DNA of 64,000 bases. Source: Bacillus sp. SA1-12. Lineage in GTDB: Bacteria; Bacillota; Bacilli; Bacillales; Bacillaceae. Under the pieces are notes generated by a model that searched no databases, was not told the origin of the DNA, and saw nothing but the letters and a program-made list of their open reading frames with translations. Position 1 is the first letter of the stretch. Each line of letters starts with the position of its first letter. The stretch is from the NCBI RefSeq assembly GCF_000981385.1, contig NZ_LATZ01000134.1, positions 62,001 through 126,000 on the forward strand, read 5' to 3'. The translations under genes were made by a program, and so were the position numbers. Of this stretch, positions 40,271 to 50,532 are shown piece after piece.

Positions 40271-40481
40271 GTCATATTCCTCCTTTGTAAAACAAATATT
40301 GTAACTTATATGTCCGTTTGCTCTGGACAAAATAAGCTTACAACAACCTTTAACTTGTTGTACCGATTCATTATAACAATGTATACCCATTAGCTGATAA
40401 TAAATTTTCTCCTAACTCACACCATTTTTTGGACTGATTGTATGCTGAAGGCATAAATCAGTCTCTTTTTCACTTGATCCT

Positions 40482-40600
40482 ACCTTAACAGGCAGTAAAA
40501 CTAAGCTTTTTAATATGCCAGATAACTGCCCATATAGATTCGATAAGTTTCGCTAACCACTAGTGGACATGAGAGCTTCCCACTGGTAGAAGTCTCATTT
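40482..40600 (-). repeat. Intergenic two-hairpin repeat
   Basis: On the minus strand it reads TGAGACTTCTACCAGTGGG, then CCACTAGTGGTTAGCGAAAC, TTATCGAATC, GGGCAGT, and ends with TTTTACTGCCTGTTAAGGT. The first hairpin pairs CCAGTGG with CCACTAGTGG and the second GGGCAGT with ACTGCC. It overlaps the end of dinG. The rest of 40271-40594 shows no gene. Confidence 0.8.
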
Positions 40601-43417
40601 GATCCACTCTTCAATTAAATGGGTCAGTAAATGCATTGGTTTTTTTTCTATTTCCAGCTCAGGTATCGACTTCAGAAATTCTTTACCATAATTTGTTGAG
40701 ACAATCCGGTTATCTAAGACAAATAATATCCCACGATCCCCTTCATTTCGAATAAGACGGCCGAAGCCTTGTTTAAACCGTAAAATAGCCTCAGGAAGTG
40801 AGTAATGATAAAAAGGATTTTTGCCCTCTTTCTCTAATTTCAAGCATTTCGCAGCTATAATTGGTTCATCAGGAGATGCAAATGGTAATCGAACAATCAT
40901 AAGGGCTGTTAGTTCTTCACCAGGAAAATCAACACCCTCCCAAAAACTGTTTGTCCCCAATAGAATCGCTTTTTCAAATTGTCGAAAGTTCTTTGTTAAC
41001 CTTGAGCGACTCCCGCTTCCAGTTCCTTGTCCTAAAATAATAAACTCATCAAGTGTTTCATCCTCTTTTAATAATTGATATGTTTTTTTCAACATTTCGT
41101 AAGAGGTAAACAAGACCAGAATTTTCCCGTCGGTTATTTGTGCGACACTCCCTATATTTGCTGCTAGTGCTTCTGAATATTCATCAACAGAGACATCATT
41201 AACAATTGGCATATCACTTGGAATAAACAGCTTTACCTGATCCTTATAACGGAAGGGGGCGCTTAGTTGCAATTGTTTCGGATAAAAATCCGTTAAGCCA
41301 ACAGCTTCCATCATATAGGAAAGGGATTTATTTATAGTTAGGGTTGCAGATGTCAAAACTACACTTTGCTTGTTGGCAAAAAATTCATCCGCCAAAAACT
41401 CTGATACATCGAGTGGCTGCGCATAAATGGCAACCGCGTTTTTTGCACCCTTTGCATCAATTTCAAACCATGTAACAAATCCTTCATCTTTGGTAAAAAA
41501 CAAAAAACCAAGATATTCTTTATATTCTTTAAATAATGATATCACTCGTTTAAACTCTTCCAAGTTAATTTTATTTTTAATTGAAAGCTCGTCTGCTTTT
41601 ACTTTATCCAAAACTCTCAAGGGTTTTTCCATCAAGTTTATTAAATCATTCATCAAAAACTTCACTCGGTTTGCAAGCTCTAATATGGAATCCCATTTTC
41701 GATTTTTTTCTTTTCCAGCATCATATTTGTATGAGGTACGATTTAAGTGAGAATCCTTTTTGCGTGTTAACACATAGGAATGAATCGCTGAAAAAAGCTG
41801 ATGACTTTCTTCTTGTAATTGTAAAAGAAACGAATCAATCTCCTGCAATTCCGGATGTGTTTGTTCACCAACTACTTTTAACACTTCCGTAAAGCTTCTA
41901 ATCAGTCCTTTTGTATGGAAATACCCTAAGCGGGTGATTAAACTATGAACATCCAAATACGAAAATCTAATTCCTAGTTGTTCGGTAGCAACCCGATGAA
42001 AATGATGTGCTTCATCTATAATTACTTCATGATATTCTGGCAAGATCTTTGCTTCTCGATTAAGGTCGGATAATAGTAAGGCGTGATTTGTAATAATGAT
42101 ATTTGCTTTTAAGGCTCTCTGCTTTGCCCGCTGATAATAGCAATATGAAAAAAATGGGTTGCTTTTAAAGGATGAGGCATCAACTTGCAGTTGGTTCCAT
42201 AATACTTTTCCACCTGATGGGATATTTAACTCATCAACATCCCCTGTTTCTGTATCCGTCAACCAGAGAAGAAGCTGTGCTTTTGTTAAAACAAAATCAT
42301 AGTTGTCTTCTTTTTCCTTTAAGGATTGTTCGAATTTTTGCAAGCATAAATAATGGCGCTGCCCCTTTAAAATAGCAGTAACAAAGCTGAATGGTAACAT
42401 CTTTTTAAGAAGAGGAATTGTACGCTCCGTTATTTGTGCCTGTAAAGTTGTTGTATATGTACTTATAATTAATGATTTTTGTTCGTTTTTTGAAAAAATA
42501 ATCGCTGGTACAAGATAGGCAATGGTTTTTCCGCTTCCAGTGGCCGCTTCAAATACACCATGTTGATGAGTCTTTAGGACATCACCTATTTCCTTCATCA
42601 TAGTTACCTGTTCGTTACGGATCCTATATGCAGGAAAAATGTTGCTTAAGTTGCCTGATTTATCTTCAAATAGTTCAAATACCTTTTCTTCATTCACGTT
42701 AGCGTTTGAAGGCTCATCTGTCTGTTCACCATCGTTTGATTGCAGCTTTTTAATAGCCAATGATCGAATGATTTGTAAATCATTCCTTGTTTGTTGCTTT
42801 AAACTTACTAAGTTAGCTGCGATAAAATCCTCTAAAATATCTTCAATATCACTGATAAAAGATCTCGAAAGTTTTGACAGTTGCTGGAGCGTTATGACAG
42901 GCAAACACTTAAGTTTTTCAAGGATTTTCAATAAGAGTAAAGCTGTCACCTCTGCATCACTGTCAGCCCGATGCGGAGATTCATGAAGCATATTAAATTC
43001 TTCACTTAAATCTGTTAACTTATAGCTCTTTTCAGTTGGAAATGCCACTCTTGCCAATTCAACTGTATCGAGAATAGGACCAGTAAACTGGAAGCCGCAG
43101 CTTTTGAACTCTTCTTGTAAAAAGGATAAATCGAAGTAAACATTATGTGCAACAAAATAAGCATCATGTATCAAAGATATCAATTCTTCAGCAATTTCGT
43201 CAAAAGAAGGTGCATCCTTTACCATTTCATTTGTAATTCCTGTTAATTGCTCGATAAATAAAGGAATTTCTTGTAAGGGATTGACAAAACTCATATATCT
43301 ATCTACAATTTGCCCGTTCTCAATGACAACCGCGGCAATTTGAATAATCTTATCTCCTTTTTTAGGAGCATTTCCCGTCGTTTCTAGGTCAATTACAACA
43401 AAACGTTGCTCTTTCAT
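40595..43417 (-). CDS. dinG: DinG-type exonuclease/helicase
   Basis: A 940-residue protein with an N-terminal DEDDh 3'-5' exonuclease (VIDLETTGNAPKKGDKIIQI; AHNVYFDLSFLQEEF; HRADSDAEVTA) and a C-terminal DinG-like domain with Walker A FEAATGSGKTIAYLV and DEAH in IIDEAHHFHR. The four cysteines of an XPD iron-sulphur cluster are not present in the expected place (only two Cys in YLCLQKF and SYCYYQ), as in other Gram-positive DinG proteins whose main activity is nuclease. The same order dinG-ypmA-ypmB is found in B. subtilis. Confidence 0.95.
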   Translation of the reverse strand: MKEQRFVVIDLETTGNAPKKGDKIIQIAAVVIENGQIVDRYMSFVNPLQEIPLFIEQLTGITNEMVKDAPSFDEIAEELISLIHDAYFVAHNVYFDLSFLQEEFKSCGFQFTGPILDTVELARVAFPTEKSYKLTDLSEEFNMLHESPHRADSDAEVTALLLLKILEKLKCLPVITLQQLSKLSRSFISDIEDILEDFIAANLVSLKQQTRNDLQIIRSLAIKKLQSNDGEQTDEPSNANVNEEKVFELFEDKSGNLSNIFPAYRIRNEQVTMMKEIGDVLKTHQHGVFEAATGSGKTIAYLVPAIIFSKNEQKSLIISTYTTTLQAQITERTIPLLKKMLPFSFVTAILKGQRHYLCLQKFEQSLKEKEDNYDFVLTKAQLLLWLTDTETGDVDELNIPSGGKVLWNQLQVDASSFKSNPFFSYCYYQRAKQRALKANIIITNHALLLSDLNREAKILPEYHEVIIDEAHHFHRVATEQLGIRFSYLDVHSLITRLGYFHTKGLIRSFTEVLKVVGEQTHPELQEIDSFLLQLQEESHQLFSAIHSYVLTRKKDSHLNRTSYKYDAGKEKNRKWDSILELANRVKFLMNDLINLMEKPLRVLDKVKADELSIKNKINLEEFKRVISLFKEYKEYLGFLFFTKDEGFVTWFEIDAKGAKNAVAIYAQPLDVSEFLADEFFANKQSVVLTSATLTINKSLSYMMEAVGLTDFYPKQLQLSAPFRYKDQVKLFIPSDMPIVNDVSVDEYSEALAANIGSVAQITDGKILVLFTSYEMLKKTYQLLKEDETLDEFIILGQGTGSGSRSRLTKNFRQFEKAILLGTNSFWEGVDFPGEELTALMIVRLPFASPDEPIIAAKCLKLEKEGKNPFYHYSLPEAILRFKQGFGRLIRNEGDRGILFVLDNRIVSTNYGKEFLKSIPELEIEKKPMHLLTHLIEEWIK

Positions 43418-43587
43418 CTGTTACACCTCTATTATAAAAAACGCAAGCTTGTTTCTCTTAGTGTTTGTAATAAATCGTAAAGCTAGACTTACAAAGAATC
43501 AACCATTTCTTAAAGCCAGCTTCTTTCTAGTTGAGTAGTGTTACTGAAATGCTTTCTAAGCGATATATTTACTATACCATAATTTGA

Positions 43588-43672
43588 AAAGAAAAAAGGA
43601 CTGACTCATAACAAAAGACTGAATTCATTTCTTAAGATGAATTCAATTCGTTTTAGAGTCAGACCTTATAAT
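43588..43672 (-). terminator. Terminator of panD (long hairpin)
   Basis: On the minus strand GGTCTGACTC pairs with GAGTCAGTCC, and inside GAATTCAT pairs with ATGAATTC; TTTTTTCTTTTC follows. This ends the panB-panC-panD transcript before dinG. The rest of 43418-43587 shows no gene. Confidence 0.85.
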
Positions 43673-43691
43673 TTCATTTATATTTCTTTCC

Positions 43692-44075
43692 TTATAAAAT
43701 CGTTGCAGCTGGTTCCTGACCTAAAATCTCCACAATTTTATTATTTTCATCCATTATGGCGACCTTAGGCTTGTGTGCTTGAACCTTATCTTCAGGGATT
43801 AGCGTATATGTTAGAATAATGACGACATCTCCTTCTTGAACCAACCTTGCAGCCGCACCATTTAAACAAACAACACCGCTTCCTCTTTCACCTGGAATAA
43901 TATATGTTTCGAACCTTGCCCCATTATTATTATTGACAATTTGAACCTTTTCGTTTGGAACCATTCCTACCGCATCAATAATATCTTCATCGATCGTAAT
44001 GCTCCCGATGTAATTAAGATTTGCTTCTGTTACACGAGCACGATGAATTTTGCCGTTTAACATTGTACGATACAT
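43692..44075 (-). CDS. panD: Aspartate 1-decarboxylase
   Basis: A 127-residue pyruvoyl enzyme that makes beta-alanine from aspartate. The self-cleavage site Gly24-Ser25 lies in LNYIGSITID; Ser25 becomes the pyruvoyl group. The start at ATG 44075 gives the standard length and has GGAGG 8 bases upstream; the open frame extends further to 44129. It is the last gene of the panB-panC-panD operon. Confidence 0.97.
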   Translation of the reverse strand: MYRTMLNGKIHRARVTEANLNYIGSITIDEDIIDAVGMVPNEKVQIVNNNNGARFETYIIPGERGSGVVCLNGAAARLVQEGDVVIILTYTLIPEDKVQAHKPKVAIMDENNKIVEILGQEPAATIL

Positions 44076-44118
44076 TTTCTCTCCTCCAAACAATGAATTC
44101 TGTTTATGATTCAACTCT

Positions 44119-44964
44119 CTAAACTTCAATCATTATATTATCAATTAGCCTTGCTTTTATAAACTTGACAGCAACAGCAATGATAATCTTACCACTAATA
44201 ATGTTAAGTTCATCTAAGCTTGGATAGGACAGAATTTCCACATAATCAATCATTCCATCCGTTTCTTTTGAAATGGCAAATGAGATAATTTCTTTTATTT
44301 TTTCTTTATCCCTTTCACCTTGAGCTATAGCGTTCTGGGCTGTCAATAAACTTCTATAAATTGCTGGCGCTTGCTTTCGTTCCAATTCCGATAAATACAC
44401 ATTTCGCGAGCTTTTTGCCAGTCCATCCGCTTCTCTAACTGTATCAACTGGGACTAAATCAATCGGAAAATGAAATTCATTAATTAATCCATCCACAACG
44501 GCAACTTGCTGGGCATCCTTCATTCCAAAATAAGCCCGATCCGGTTTAACAAGATTAAAAAGCTTTGTTAGGACTGTTGCAACCCCATCAAAATGGCCTT
44601 CTCTTGACTTGCCGCATAATACATTCACCCTTGACTGGACCGTAACTGAATATGAAGGTTTTTCAGGATACATTTCCGTCACACTAGGCAAAAAAATTAG
44701 ATCTGCTCCAGCATGTCTGGCAAGTTCCTCATCTCTCATTGGGTTTCTAGGATAAGAATCAAAATCCTCATTTGGTCCAAATTGCAGGGGGTTTACGAAA
44801 ATACTTAATACAACTATGTCATTCGCTTTTCTAGCTTCCTCTAAAAGCTTGATATGGCCTTCATGCAAATATCCCATTGTTGGCACAAACCCGATTGTTT
44901 GCTGCCTCGTTTTATATTCATTTATTTGATTAATTAGATCCTTCTTCGTTGCAACGACATTCAT
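44119..44964 (-). CDS. panC: Pantothenate synthetase
   Basis: A 281-residue adenylate-forming ligase that joins pantoate and beta-alanine. The HIGH-like signature TMGYLHEGHIKLLEEA is at residues about 30-45 and the FVNPLQFGPNEDFDSYPRN and YFGMKDAQQ segments line the active site. Its start overlaps the panB stop by 4 bases. Confidence 0.97.
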   Translation of the reverse strand: MNVVATKKDLINQINEYKTRQQTIGFVPTMGYLHEGHIKLLEEARKANDIVVLSIFVNPLQFGPNEDFDSYPRNPMRDEELARHAGADLIFLPSVTEMYPEKPSYSVTVQSRVNVLCGKSREGHFDGVATVLTKLFNLVKPDRAYFGMKDAQQVAVVDGLINEFHFPIDLVPVDTVREADGLAKSSRNVYLSELERKQAPAIYRSLLTAQNAIAQGERDKEKIKEIISFAISKETDGMIDYVEILSYPSLDELNIISGKIIIAVAVKFIKARLIDNIMIEV

Positions 44965-45800
44965 TTTTTTACTCCTCCATATAAGCTTAAAAGCTCCTCT
45001 TCCTTCATATTAAATGAATGTTTTTCTTCAGGGAAAGTTCTGTTTTTTACCTCTGCAATATAGCTGCTAATTGCGGCTTCAATGGGTTCAGCTATTTTCA
45101 CATATTGCTTAACAAATTTTGGGACATGGCTTGAACCATAGCCAATTACATCATGATAGACCAATACTTGACCATCCGTTTGATTGCCAGCACCAATTCC
45201 AATAGTCGGAATCGTTAATTGCATTGTGATTTCCTTTGCTAATTGTTGAGGAACACATTCTAACACAAGGGCAATTGCACCTGCATCTTCACACTTCTTA
45301 GCATCTTCAATAAGCTTTTTTGCCGCATCTGCATTTTTCCCTTGAACTTTATAGCCCCCTAATACGTTCACAGTTTGTGGAGTTAAGCCTAAATGTGATA
45401 CAACCGGAATGCCGCCATGAGTTAGAGCTGAAATGATTTCCATAACACCGTCTGCCCCTTCAAGCTTAACAGCATTTGCTCCCCCATCCTGCATTAGGCG
45501 CGCAGCATTTTTCAATGATTCATCTTTTGAAAGATGATAAGACATAAACGGCATATCTGTTACAATAAAGGTATCTTTAGCACCACGTTTGACAGCTTTT
45601 GTATGGTGAACCATATCTTCAACAGTAACATAAATAGTTGAATCATATCCTAGTACGACCATTCCTAAAGAATCACCAACAAGGATCATATCAACGCCGG
45701 CATTCTCCGCATCCTGTGCACTAGGATAGTCATAGGCTGTCAGCATCGTTATGGGCTCACCATTATGCTTCATGTTCATAAAATCTGATCTTGTTTTCAT
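44961..45800 (-). CDS. panB: Ketopantoate hydroxymethyltransferase
   Basis: A 279-residue TIM-barrel enzyme transferring a hydroxymethyl group from methylene-tetrahydrofolate to ketoisovalerate. Conserved motifs: MLTAYDYPSAQDAENAGVDM, ILVGDSLGMVVLGYDSTIYV and PVVSHLGLTPQTVNVLGGYK. First gene of panBCD; AGGAGGGG lies just before the ATG. Confidence 0.97.
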   Translation of the reverse strand: MKTRSDFMNMKHNGEPITMLTAYDYPSAQDAENAGVDMILVGDSLGMVVLGYDSTIYVTVEDMVHHTKAVKRGAKDTFIVTDMPFMSYHLSKDESLKNAARLMQDGGANAVKLEGADGVMEIISALTHGGIPVVSHLGLTPQTVNVLGGYKVQGKNADAAKKLIEDAKKCEDAGAIALVLECVPQQLAKEITMQLTIPTIGIGAGNQTDGQVLVYHDVIGYGSSHVPKFVKQYVKIAEPIEAAISSYIAEVKNRTFPEEKHSFNMKEEELLSLYGGVKK

Positions 45801-45942
45801 ATTTCCCCTCCTAATAAGTGCTATAAGATGTAACCACCACTTTTTATCATGGATAGTATCGTAAGCTACATCAAACTTGTTTCCAAGAACAATAGTGTGT
45901 TAGGAAAGGGGAAGAAATAACCGAATTCATTATTCTTTAAAG

Positions 45943-45974
45943 TAAAAAACCCTTCTTTCGACAAAGAAAGAAGG
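45943..45974 (-). terminator. Terminator downstream of birA
   Basis: On the minus strand CCTTCTTTC pairs with GAAAGAAGG across TTTGTC, followed by GTTTTTTAC. It separates birA from panBCD; no gene was seen in the remaining 45975-46205. Confidence 0.85.
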
Positions 45975-46205
45975 ATTTGTGAGCATACTAATTTAAAATC
46001 GGTTTTCATCCCTCTGTCCTAGTCCTTTTTGGATCAAGGCAGAATATTAAGGTATCATTCATATCAATTGATTCTGCATTTACTATTGACAAAAGCAGAA
46101 AAGTTCATAAATCTTAGTTTCACTGTTAAGGTGTAGTTCGAATAGATACTACCCATTTGAAAGTATAGCAGAAAATCATGTGCATTGCTATCATGAAAAA
46201 ATGAT

Positions 46206-47186
46206 TTATTTGATCTCAATATCTGCGGAGTAGATTCGCTCAAGTGATTGATCATTCTTTTCAATTAACAATACACCATCATCATCAATCCCAATTGCTT
46301 TACCCTCAATTGTCCCCTTGAGAGTTCTTGCGATGATTGTTTTATTTAAACTAATTGCATAGCTCTCCCATAAAAGTTTAATGGGCTTAAATCCTTGAGC
46401 TAAATATAAAGAATAAAGCCCCTCAAATTTCAATAAGATGGTTTGAATAAATTGCGCTCTTTCCCAATCCGAACCTGTCTCGACCTTTATTGAGGTCGCC
46501 ACATTTTGTAATTCTTCAGGAAAGTCTTCTTTTGTTTGGTTAACATTTATTCCTGTTCCAATGATGACAGAATGAACTTGATCTGCTTCAGCTTGAAGCT
46601 CTGTTAAAATTCCTACGATTTTTTTCCCGTTAAGCAATATGTCATTCGGCCATTTTATATCCGGCTTGAGAGGTGTAAGCTCTTCTATTGCTTGTACAAT
46701 AGCAACAGCGGTTAAAAGTGTAAGCTGCGGTGTTCGGTTAATAGGTATTTTGGGACGTATAATCATACTCATCCAGATGCCTGTACCACTTGGAGAATAC
46801 CATACTCTGGACATTCTTCCTCTTCCGCTTGTTTGTTGATCAGCAACGACAATTGTCCCCTCCGGCGCTCCTTCATTTGCTAAACTTTGTGCGATTTTTT
46901 GTGTCGAGGCAACTGTTTCTTCAAAATAAATATTACGCCCCATTAGCTCGGTTTTCAGCCCTAGCTGAATTTCATTACTGCTTATCTTATCGGGCTTTTT
47001 TGTTATTCGGTACCCTAATCTTCGCACCGCTTCAAGTTCATATCCTTCTTTTCTAAGCTCTTCTATATGCTTCCAAACCGCAGTTCTTGAGCATCCGATA
47101 ACCTCACTAATTTTTTGACCTGATAAAAATTCTCCATCTGCTTTTGAGAAGGCTTCTAATAGTTTTGATCGAAGTCCAGATTGCAT
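46206..47186 (-). CDS. birA: Biotin-protein ligase and biotin repressor BirA
   Basis: A 326-residue bifunctional protein. The N-terminal winged helix is SGQKISEVIGCSRTAVWKHI; the ligase domain has the biotinyl-AMP loop QQTSGRGRMSRVWYSPSGTG and KWPNDILLNGKKIVGILTEL. It biotinylates acetyl-CoA and pyruvate carboxylases and represses biotin genes. The start at ATG 47186 is used (B. subtilis length 325); a GTG at 47198 is an alternative. It overlaps the cca end by 31 bases. Confidence 0.95.
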   Translation of the reverse strand: MQSGLRSKLLEAFSKADGEFLSGQKISEVIGCSRTAVWKHIEELRKEGYELEAVRRLGYRITKKPDKISSNEIQLGLKTELMGRNIYFEETVASTQKIAQSLANEGAPEGTIVVADQQTSGRGRMSRVWYSPSGTGIWMSMIIRPKIPINRTPQLTLLTAVAIVQAIEELTPLKPDIKWPNDILLNGKKIVGILTELQAEADQVHSVIIGTGINVNQTKEDFPEELQNVATSIKVETGSDWERAQFIQTILLKFEGLYSLYLAQGFKPIKLLWESYAISLNKTIIARTLKGTIEGKAIGIDDDGVLLIEKNDQSLERIYSADIEIK

Positions 47187-48370
47187 GTCATTAGCCACTC
47201 CTTTATTGCAGACTTATTATTTTCTAGTTTCTTTGCTACAATTGCTTTTTCAATTTCTAAAATTACTCTTGAAACCCAAGGACCTGGTTGTTTTTTTAGG
47301 TAATCTATAATATCATGTCCAGTTACAGCAAGCTGACTTTTGCTTCGAAGCGGCAATTGTTGAATTCTATTGACAATTTTTTTCACATTACAATCTATTT
47401 GCATTGGGTCTGTCATCAACGAGTAGATCCTTTCAACAGAGACAGCAGTTACATCTCCTGCTTCGTATAATAAAAAGTCCGACCAAGGCTTTTCTTTTAT
47501 TATTCGTAAATAATCTATATTTTTCTTAACGGCCTTTATTAGTTTACCAGGAAGTTTCCACTTTCTTAAAAAATCTTCAACCGATTTTGGATGTATACAA
47601 TAGGTAAATAAAGTCCAGTGCTCTATGTTTGTTTTCAAGATCCTCAAATCATACGTAGAAAGCTGCATTAATTCCTTATGTTTCCTTTCTAATCCAGGTA
47701 AATAGGAATACATGTTTGTTTCTACAATCATTTTCAATGCTTGTTTTTGATTGACTCCCATTAGCAGCTTTTCAATTTCAGCTGTTTTTCTTTCGACCGA
47801 AATCTCCCTTAAAAGATGCGCATGATCACTTATGGCCATTCTCGTTTTAGGACAGAGAGTAAAATGCAATTGACTAACAAAGCGAACAGCACGCAGCATT
47901 CGCAATGCATCCTCACTAAATCGTTCTTTAGGAGAGCCAACAGTTTGAATAAGCTTCTCTGATAAGTGGGCTTTACCATTAAAATAATCGAGGATCTTAC
48001 CGTTTATATCCATTGCCATCGCATTGATGGTAAAGTCTCTTCTTCTTAAATCTTCCTTTAATGATGAAATATATATTACATGACTTGGGCGTCGGTTATC
48101 TACATATTCACCTTCCGCACGAAAAGTTGTCACTTCATATGGCGACCCGTTGTGCAGCACGATTATCGTGCCATGCTCTGCCCCGACATCAATCGTATGC
48201 TTAAATAGGTTTTGCACCTCAACCGGTTTTGCAGAAGTTGCAATATCAATATCACCAATTTGACGATTTAATAAAAAGTCCCGCACAGCACCGCCGACAT
48301 AATAAGCCTCATACCCTGCTTGATGTAATTTTTCCAAAATTGGTTTTGCTTCAACAAAAGTGGTGTTCAT
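47156..48370 (-). CDS. cca: CCA tRNA nucleotidyltransferase
   Basis: A 404-residue enzyme that adds CCA to tRNA 3' ends. The N-terminal head has YYVGGAVRDFLLNRQIGDID with the catalytic Asp-x-Asp, then RRDFTINAMAMDINGKILDY and RFSEDALRMLRAVRFVSQL, standard for class II nucleotidyltransferases. AAGGAG lies 7 bases before ATG 48370. Confidence 0.96.
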   Translation of the reverse strand: MNTTFVEAKPILEKLHQAGYEAYYVGGAVRDFLLNRQIGDIDIATSAKPVEVQNLFKHTIDVGAEHGTIIVLHNGSPYEVTTFRAEGEYVDNRRPSHVIYISSLKEDLRRRDFTINAMAMDINGKILDYFNGKAHLSEKLIQTVGSPKERFSEDALRMLRAVRFVSQLHFTLCPKTRMAISDHAHLLREISVERKTAEIEKLLMGVNQKQALKMIVETNMYSYLPGLERKHKELMQLSTYDLRILKTNIEHWTLFTYCIHPKSVEDFLRKWKLPGKLIKAVKKNIDYLRIIKEKPWSDFLLYEAGDVTAVSVERIYSLMTDPMQIDCNVKKIVNRIQQLPLRSKSQLAVTGHDIIDYLKKQPGPWVSRVILEIEKAIVAKKLENNKSAIKEWLMTCNLDFDQNY

Positions 48371-48419
48371 TTTTTAGCTCCTTATTAATAAGGGAAATAG
48401 AATCTATAAGGTTCAATTT

Positions 48420-49553
48420 TTAGAGGCCCAACAGGTTATAATAGATCGATTCATATTGAGAGACAATTTTATCTGAGTTGAAAAGACTTCGTGCCGTTAA
48501 AATCGCATGATCTGACATTCTCTGGTATAGCTTTTCATTGGTCAAAAGCTGTATTGCTCGGTGTGAGACTGTTTCAATATCTCCAACCTCACATATGTAA
48601 CCAGTCTCACCTTCGTTAATAACCTCAGGTATTCCCCCTGTATTTGAACCAATACACGGAACACCACAGGCCATTGCCTCTAATAAAACTAAGCCAAAGC
48701 TCTCTTTTTCGGAAAGCAGCAGCATGAGATCACTCAAAGAATATAATTCCTCTAAGTTATCCTTCTTTCCTAGAAAAAGAACCTTATCATTAAGACCTAA
48801 TTCCCGGACAAGTCTGCTAACGAACGTCATCTCCGGGCCATCACCTACCAATAATAGCTTTGCCTTAATTTTTCGTTGTATTAATTGAAAGGAATAAATA
48901 ACATCCTGAACCCGCTTAACCTTTCGAAAATTAGAAACATGAATAATGACCTTTTCATCATCATCAATTCCGTATTCTCTCTTAAGATGTGATGCATCTT
49001 TTTTATGATAAACACGGTCATCGATGAAATTATACACGGTTTCGATCGTTTTTTTCGGCTGAATTAAGTCATATGTCTGATTTACTAAGGCATTGGATAC
49101 TGCCGTAACCTTATCTGATGCTTCAATACCAAATCGAATTAAATCGGAAAGCGATTGATCATAGCCGAGAACAGTAATATCTGTTCCATGAAGTGTTGTC
49201 ACAATTTTCAGTCCATTATCGACCATTTGTTTCGCCAAATAAGCGCAGATAGCATGTGGGATCGCATAATGAACATGCAATAAATCCAATTCCTCCCTTT
49301 TTGCTACTTCAGCCATTTTGCTTGCCAATGCTAAATCATACGGCGGATATTTAAATACCGAATATTGATTTACTTCTACCTCATGAAAGGTAATATTGCA
49401 ATAAACCTTATTCAAGCGGAATGGCAAGCTCGAAGTAATAAAATGGATTTCATGTCCCCGTTCAGCAAGGAGCTTTCCCAACTCTGTTGCGACAACTCCT
49501 GAACCGCCTACAGATGGGTAACAGGTAATGCCGATTTTTAATTTTCTTTTCAT
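48420..49553 (-). CDS. bshA: N-acetylglucosaminyl malate synthase BshA
   Basis: A 377-residue GT-B glycosyltransferase, first step of bacillithiol synthesis (UDP-GlcNAc plus malate). The N-terminal loop is YPSVGGSGVVATELGKLLAE, the donor-binding segment EKESFGLVLLEAMACGVPCI, with the GT4 E-x7-E motif. It overlaps bshB1 by 4 bases, so the two steps are coupled. Confidence 0.96.
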   Translation of the reverse strand: MKRKLKIGITCYPSVGGSGVVATELGKLLAERGHEIHFITSSLPFRLNKVYCNITFHEVEVNQYSVFKYPPYDLALASKMAEVAKREELDLLHVHYAIPHAICAYLAKQMVDNGLKIVTTLHGTDITVLGYDQSLSDLIRFGIEASDKVTAVSNALVNQTYDLIQPKKTIETVYNFIDDRVYHKKDASHLKREYGIDDDEKVIIHVSNFRKVKRVQDVIYSFQLIQRKIKAKLLLVGDGPEMTFVSRLVRELGLNDKVLFLGKKDNLEELYSLSDLMLLLSEKESFGLVLLEAMACGVPCIGSNTGGIPEVINEGETGYICEVGDIETVSHRAIQLLTNEKLYQRMSDHAILTARSLFNSDKIVSQYESIYYNLLGL

Positions 49554-50263
49554 TTTCCTTCACCTATCAAATCTGCTGAAAGCAAGATTGGTTTTTTCGT
49601 TTTAAATCCTTCCGCATACAGCACTCCAGCCTCTTTTCCAAACAGTCTTTCCCGGCTCTCGACTGTTTCAATATATCCGTTTGTTAATGGAGTATCTGCT
49701 GAGCCTTCAGCCTTTTCAAATTGGCTTTTATACGCTCTAAGGCTTTCTATCTTTTTATCTATTGAATCGGATATATCAATAACAAAGTCTGGCCTGTGAA
49801 ATCCGTTAATCATATAAAAATGAAGGTCTTTAACACGATGTGAAAACTGGCCAAGAGCATCTTTATAGTTGCGTATGCCTGCAGAGAAAACTGCTTCCTC
49901 AACTAGTTTCGCACAATGACCATGATCCGGATGACGATCTTCTAAATATGGTGCAAAAACAATAGTAGGCTGATATTCTCTTATCACCGTAACAATACTG
50001 TTGATGGCAGCTTCTGTTATGTATAGTCCACGATCCGGTAATGATAATTGGATTCTATTAGAAATACCTAATATTTCTCCAGCTTTCTTTGCTTCCTCTT
50101 GACGTAATGTAATGGTCCCATTTGATGAAAGCTCTGACTTTGTTAAATCACATATACCAATTTTGTAGCCCTTATTTGTATATTTTGCAATGGTTCCGCC
50201 CATCCCTATTTCAACATCATCAGGATGAGCTCCAATAGCAAGAATATCTAGTTTCTGACTCAT
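49550..50263 (-). CDS. bshB1: Bacillithiol deacetylase BshB1
   Basis: A 237-residue LmbE-type zinc deacetylase that removes the acetyl group from GlcNAc-malate. Zinc ligands are visible in GAHPDDVEIGMGG and in DRHPDHGHCAKLVEEA. It precedes bshA in the operon with a 4-base overlap; cysteine is added later by BshC, encoded elsewhere. Confidence 0.95.
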   Translation of the reverse strand: MSQKLDILAIGAHPDDVEIGMGGTIAKYTNKGYKIGICDLTKSELSSNGTITLRQEEAKKAGEILGISNRIQLSLPDRGLYITEAAINSIVTVIREYQPTIVFAPYLEDRHPDHGHCAKLVEEAVFSAGIRNYKDALGQFSHRVKDLHFYMINGFHRPDFVIDISDSIDKKIESLRAYKSQFEKAEGSADTPLTNGYIETVESRERLFGKEAGVLYAEGFKTKKPILLSADLIGEGK

Positions 50264-50319
50264 GTGCCTCTCCTTCGTTTAATAAAAGGTTAAGGAAGTG
50301 AATGACATTCTTTCGAATA

Positions 50320-50460
50320 AAGTGAGACTCCTTCAATGGGTGTTCTTTCTCACCCCACTGATGGTTAGCAAAACTTATTAGATCTTTTACAGTAGTAATC
50401 TGAACTTATCTTCTTAGATATATGAATCCTGAATTTGGGGTATTACTAGCCGTTAAGATT
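50320..50460 (+). repeat. Intergenic two-hairpin repeat
   Basis: Starts AGTGAGACTCCTTCAATGGG and CCACTGATGGTTAGCAAAAC, TTATTAGATC, and ends TATTACTAGCCGTTAAGATT, so both halves of the repeat are present, with more drift than the copy at 62623. It fills most of the gap between mgsA and bshB1 (50264-50532), in the opposite orientation to the genes. Confidence 0.7.
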
Positions 50461-50532
50461 TCCGAAAAAATTTCTCACTCCCTTTAGTAGGTATAAACAT
50501 ATAAGCAATCTTATATTTTATAAAACAAAAAC

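Noticed and set aside
43440..43460. LexA-like sequence upstream of dinG
   Set aside because: Left half-site is poor; B. subtilis dinG is not a known SOS gene.
46064..46264. Minus-strand frame downstream of birA
   Set aside because: Overlaps the end of birA, no ribosome site, composition not protein-like.
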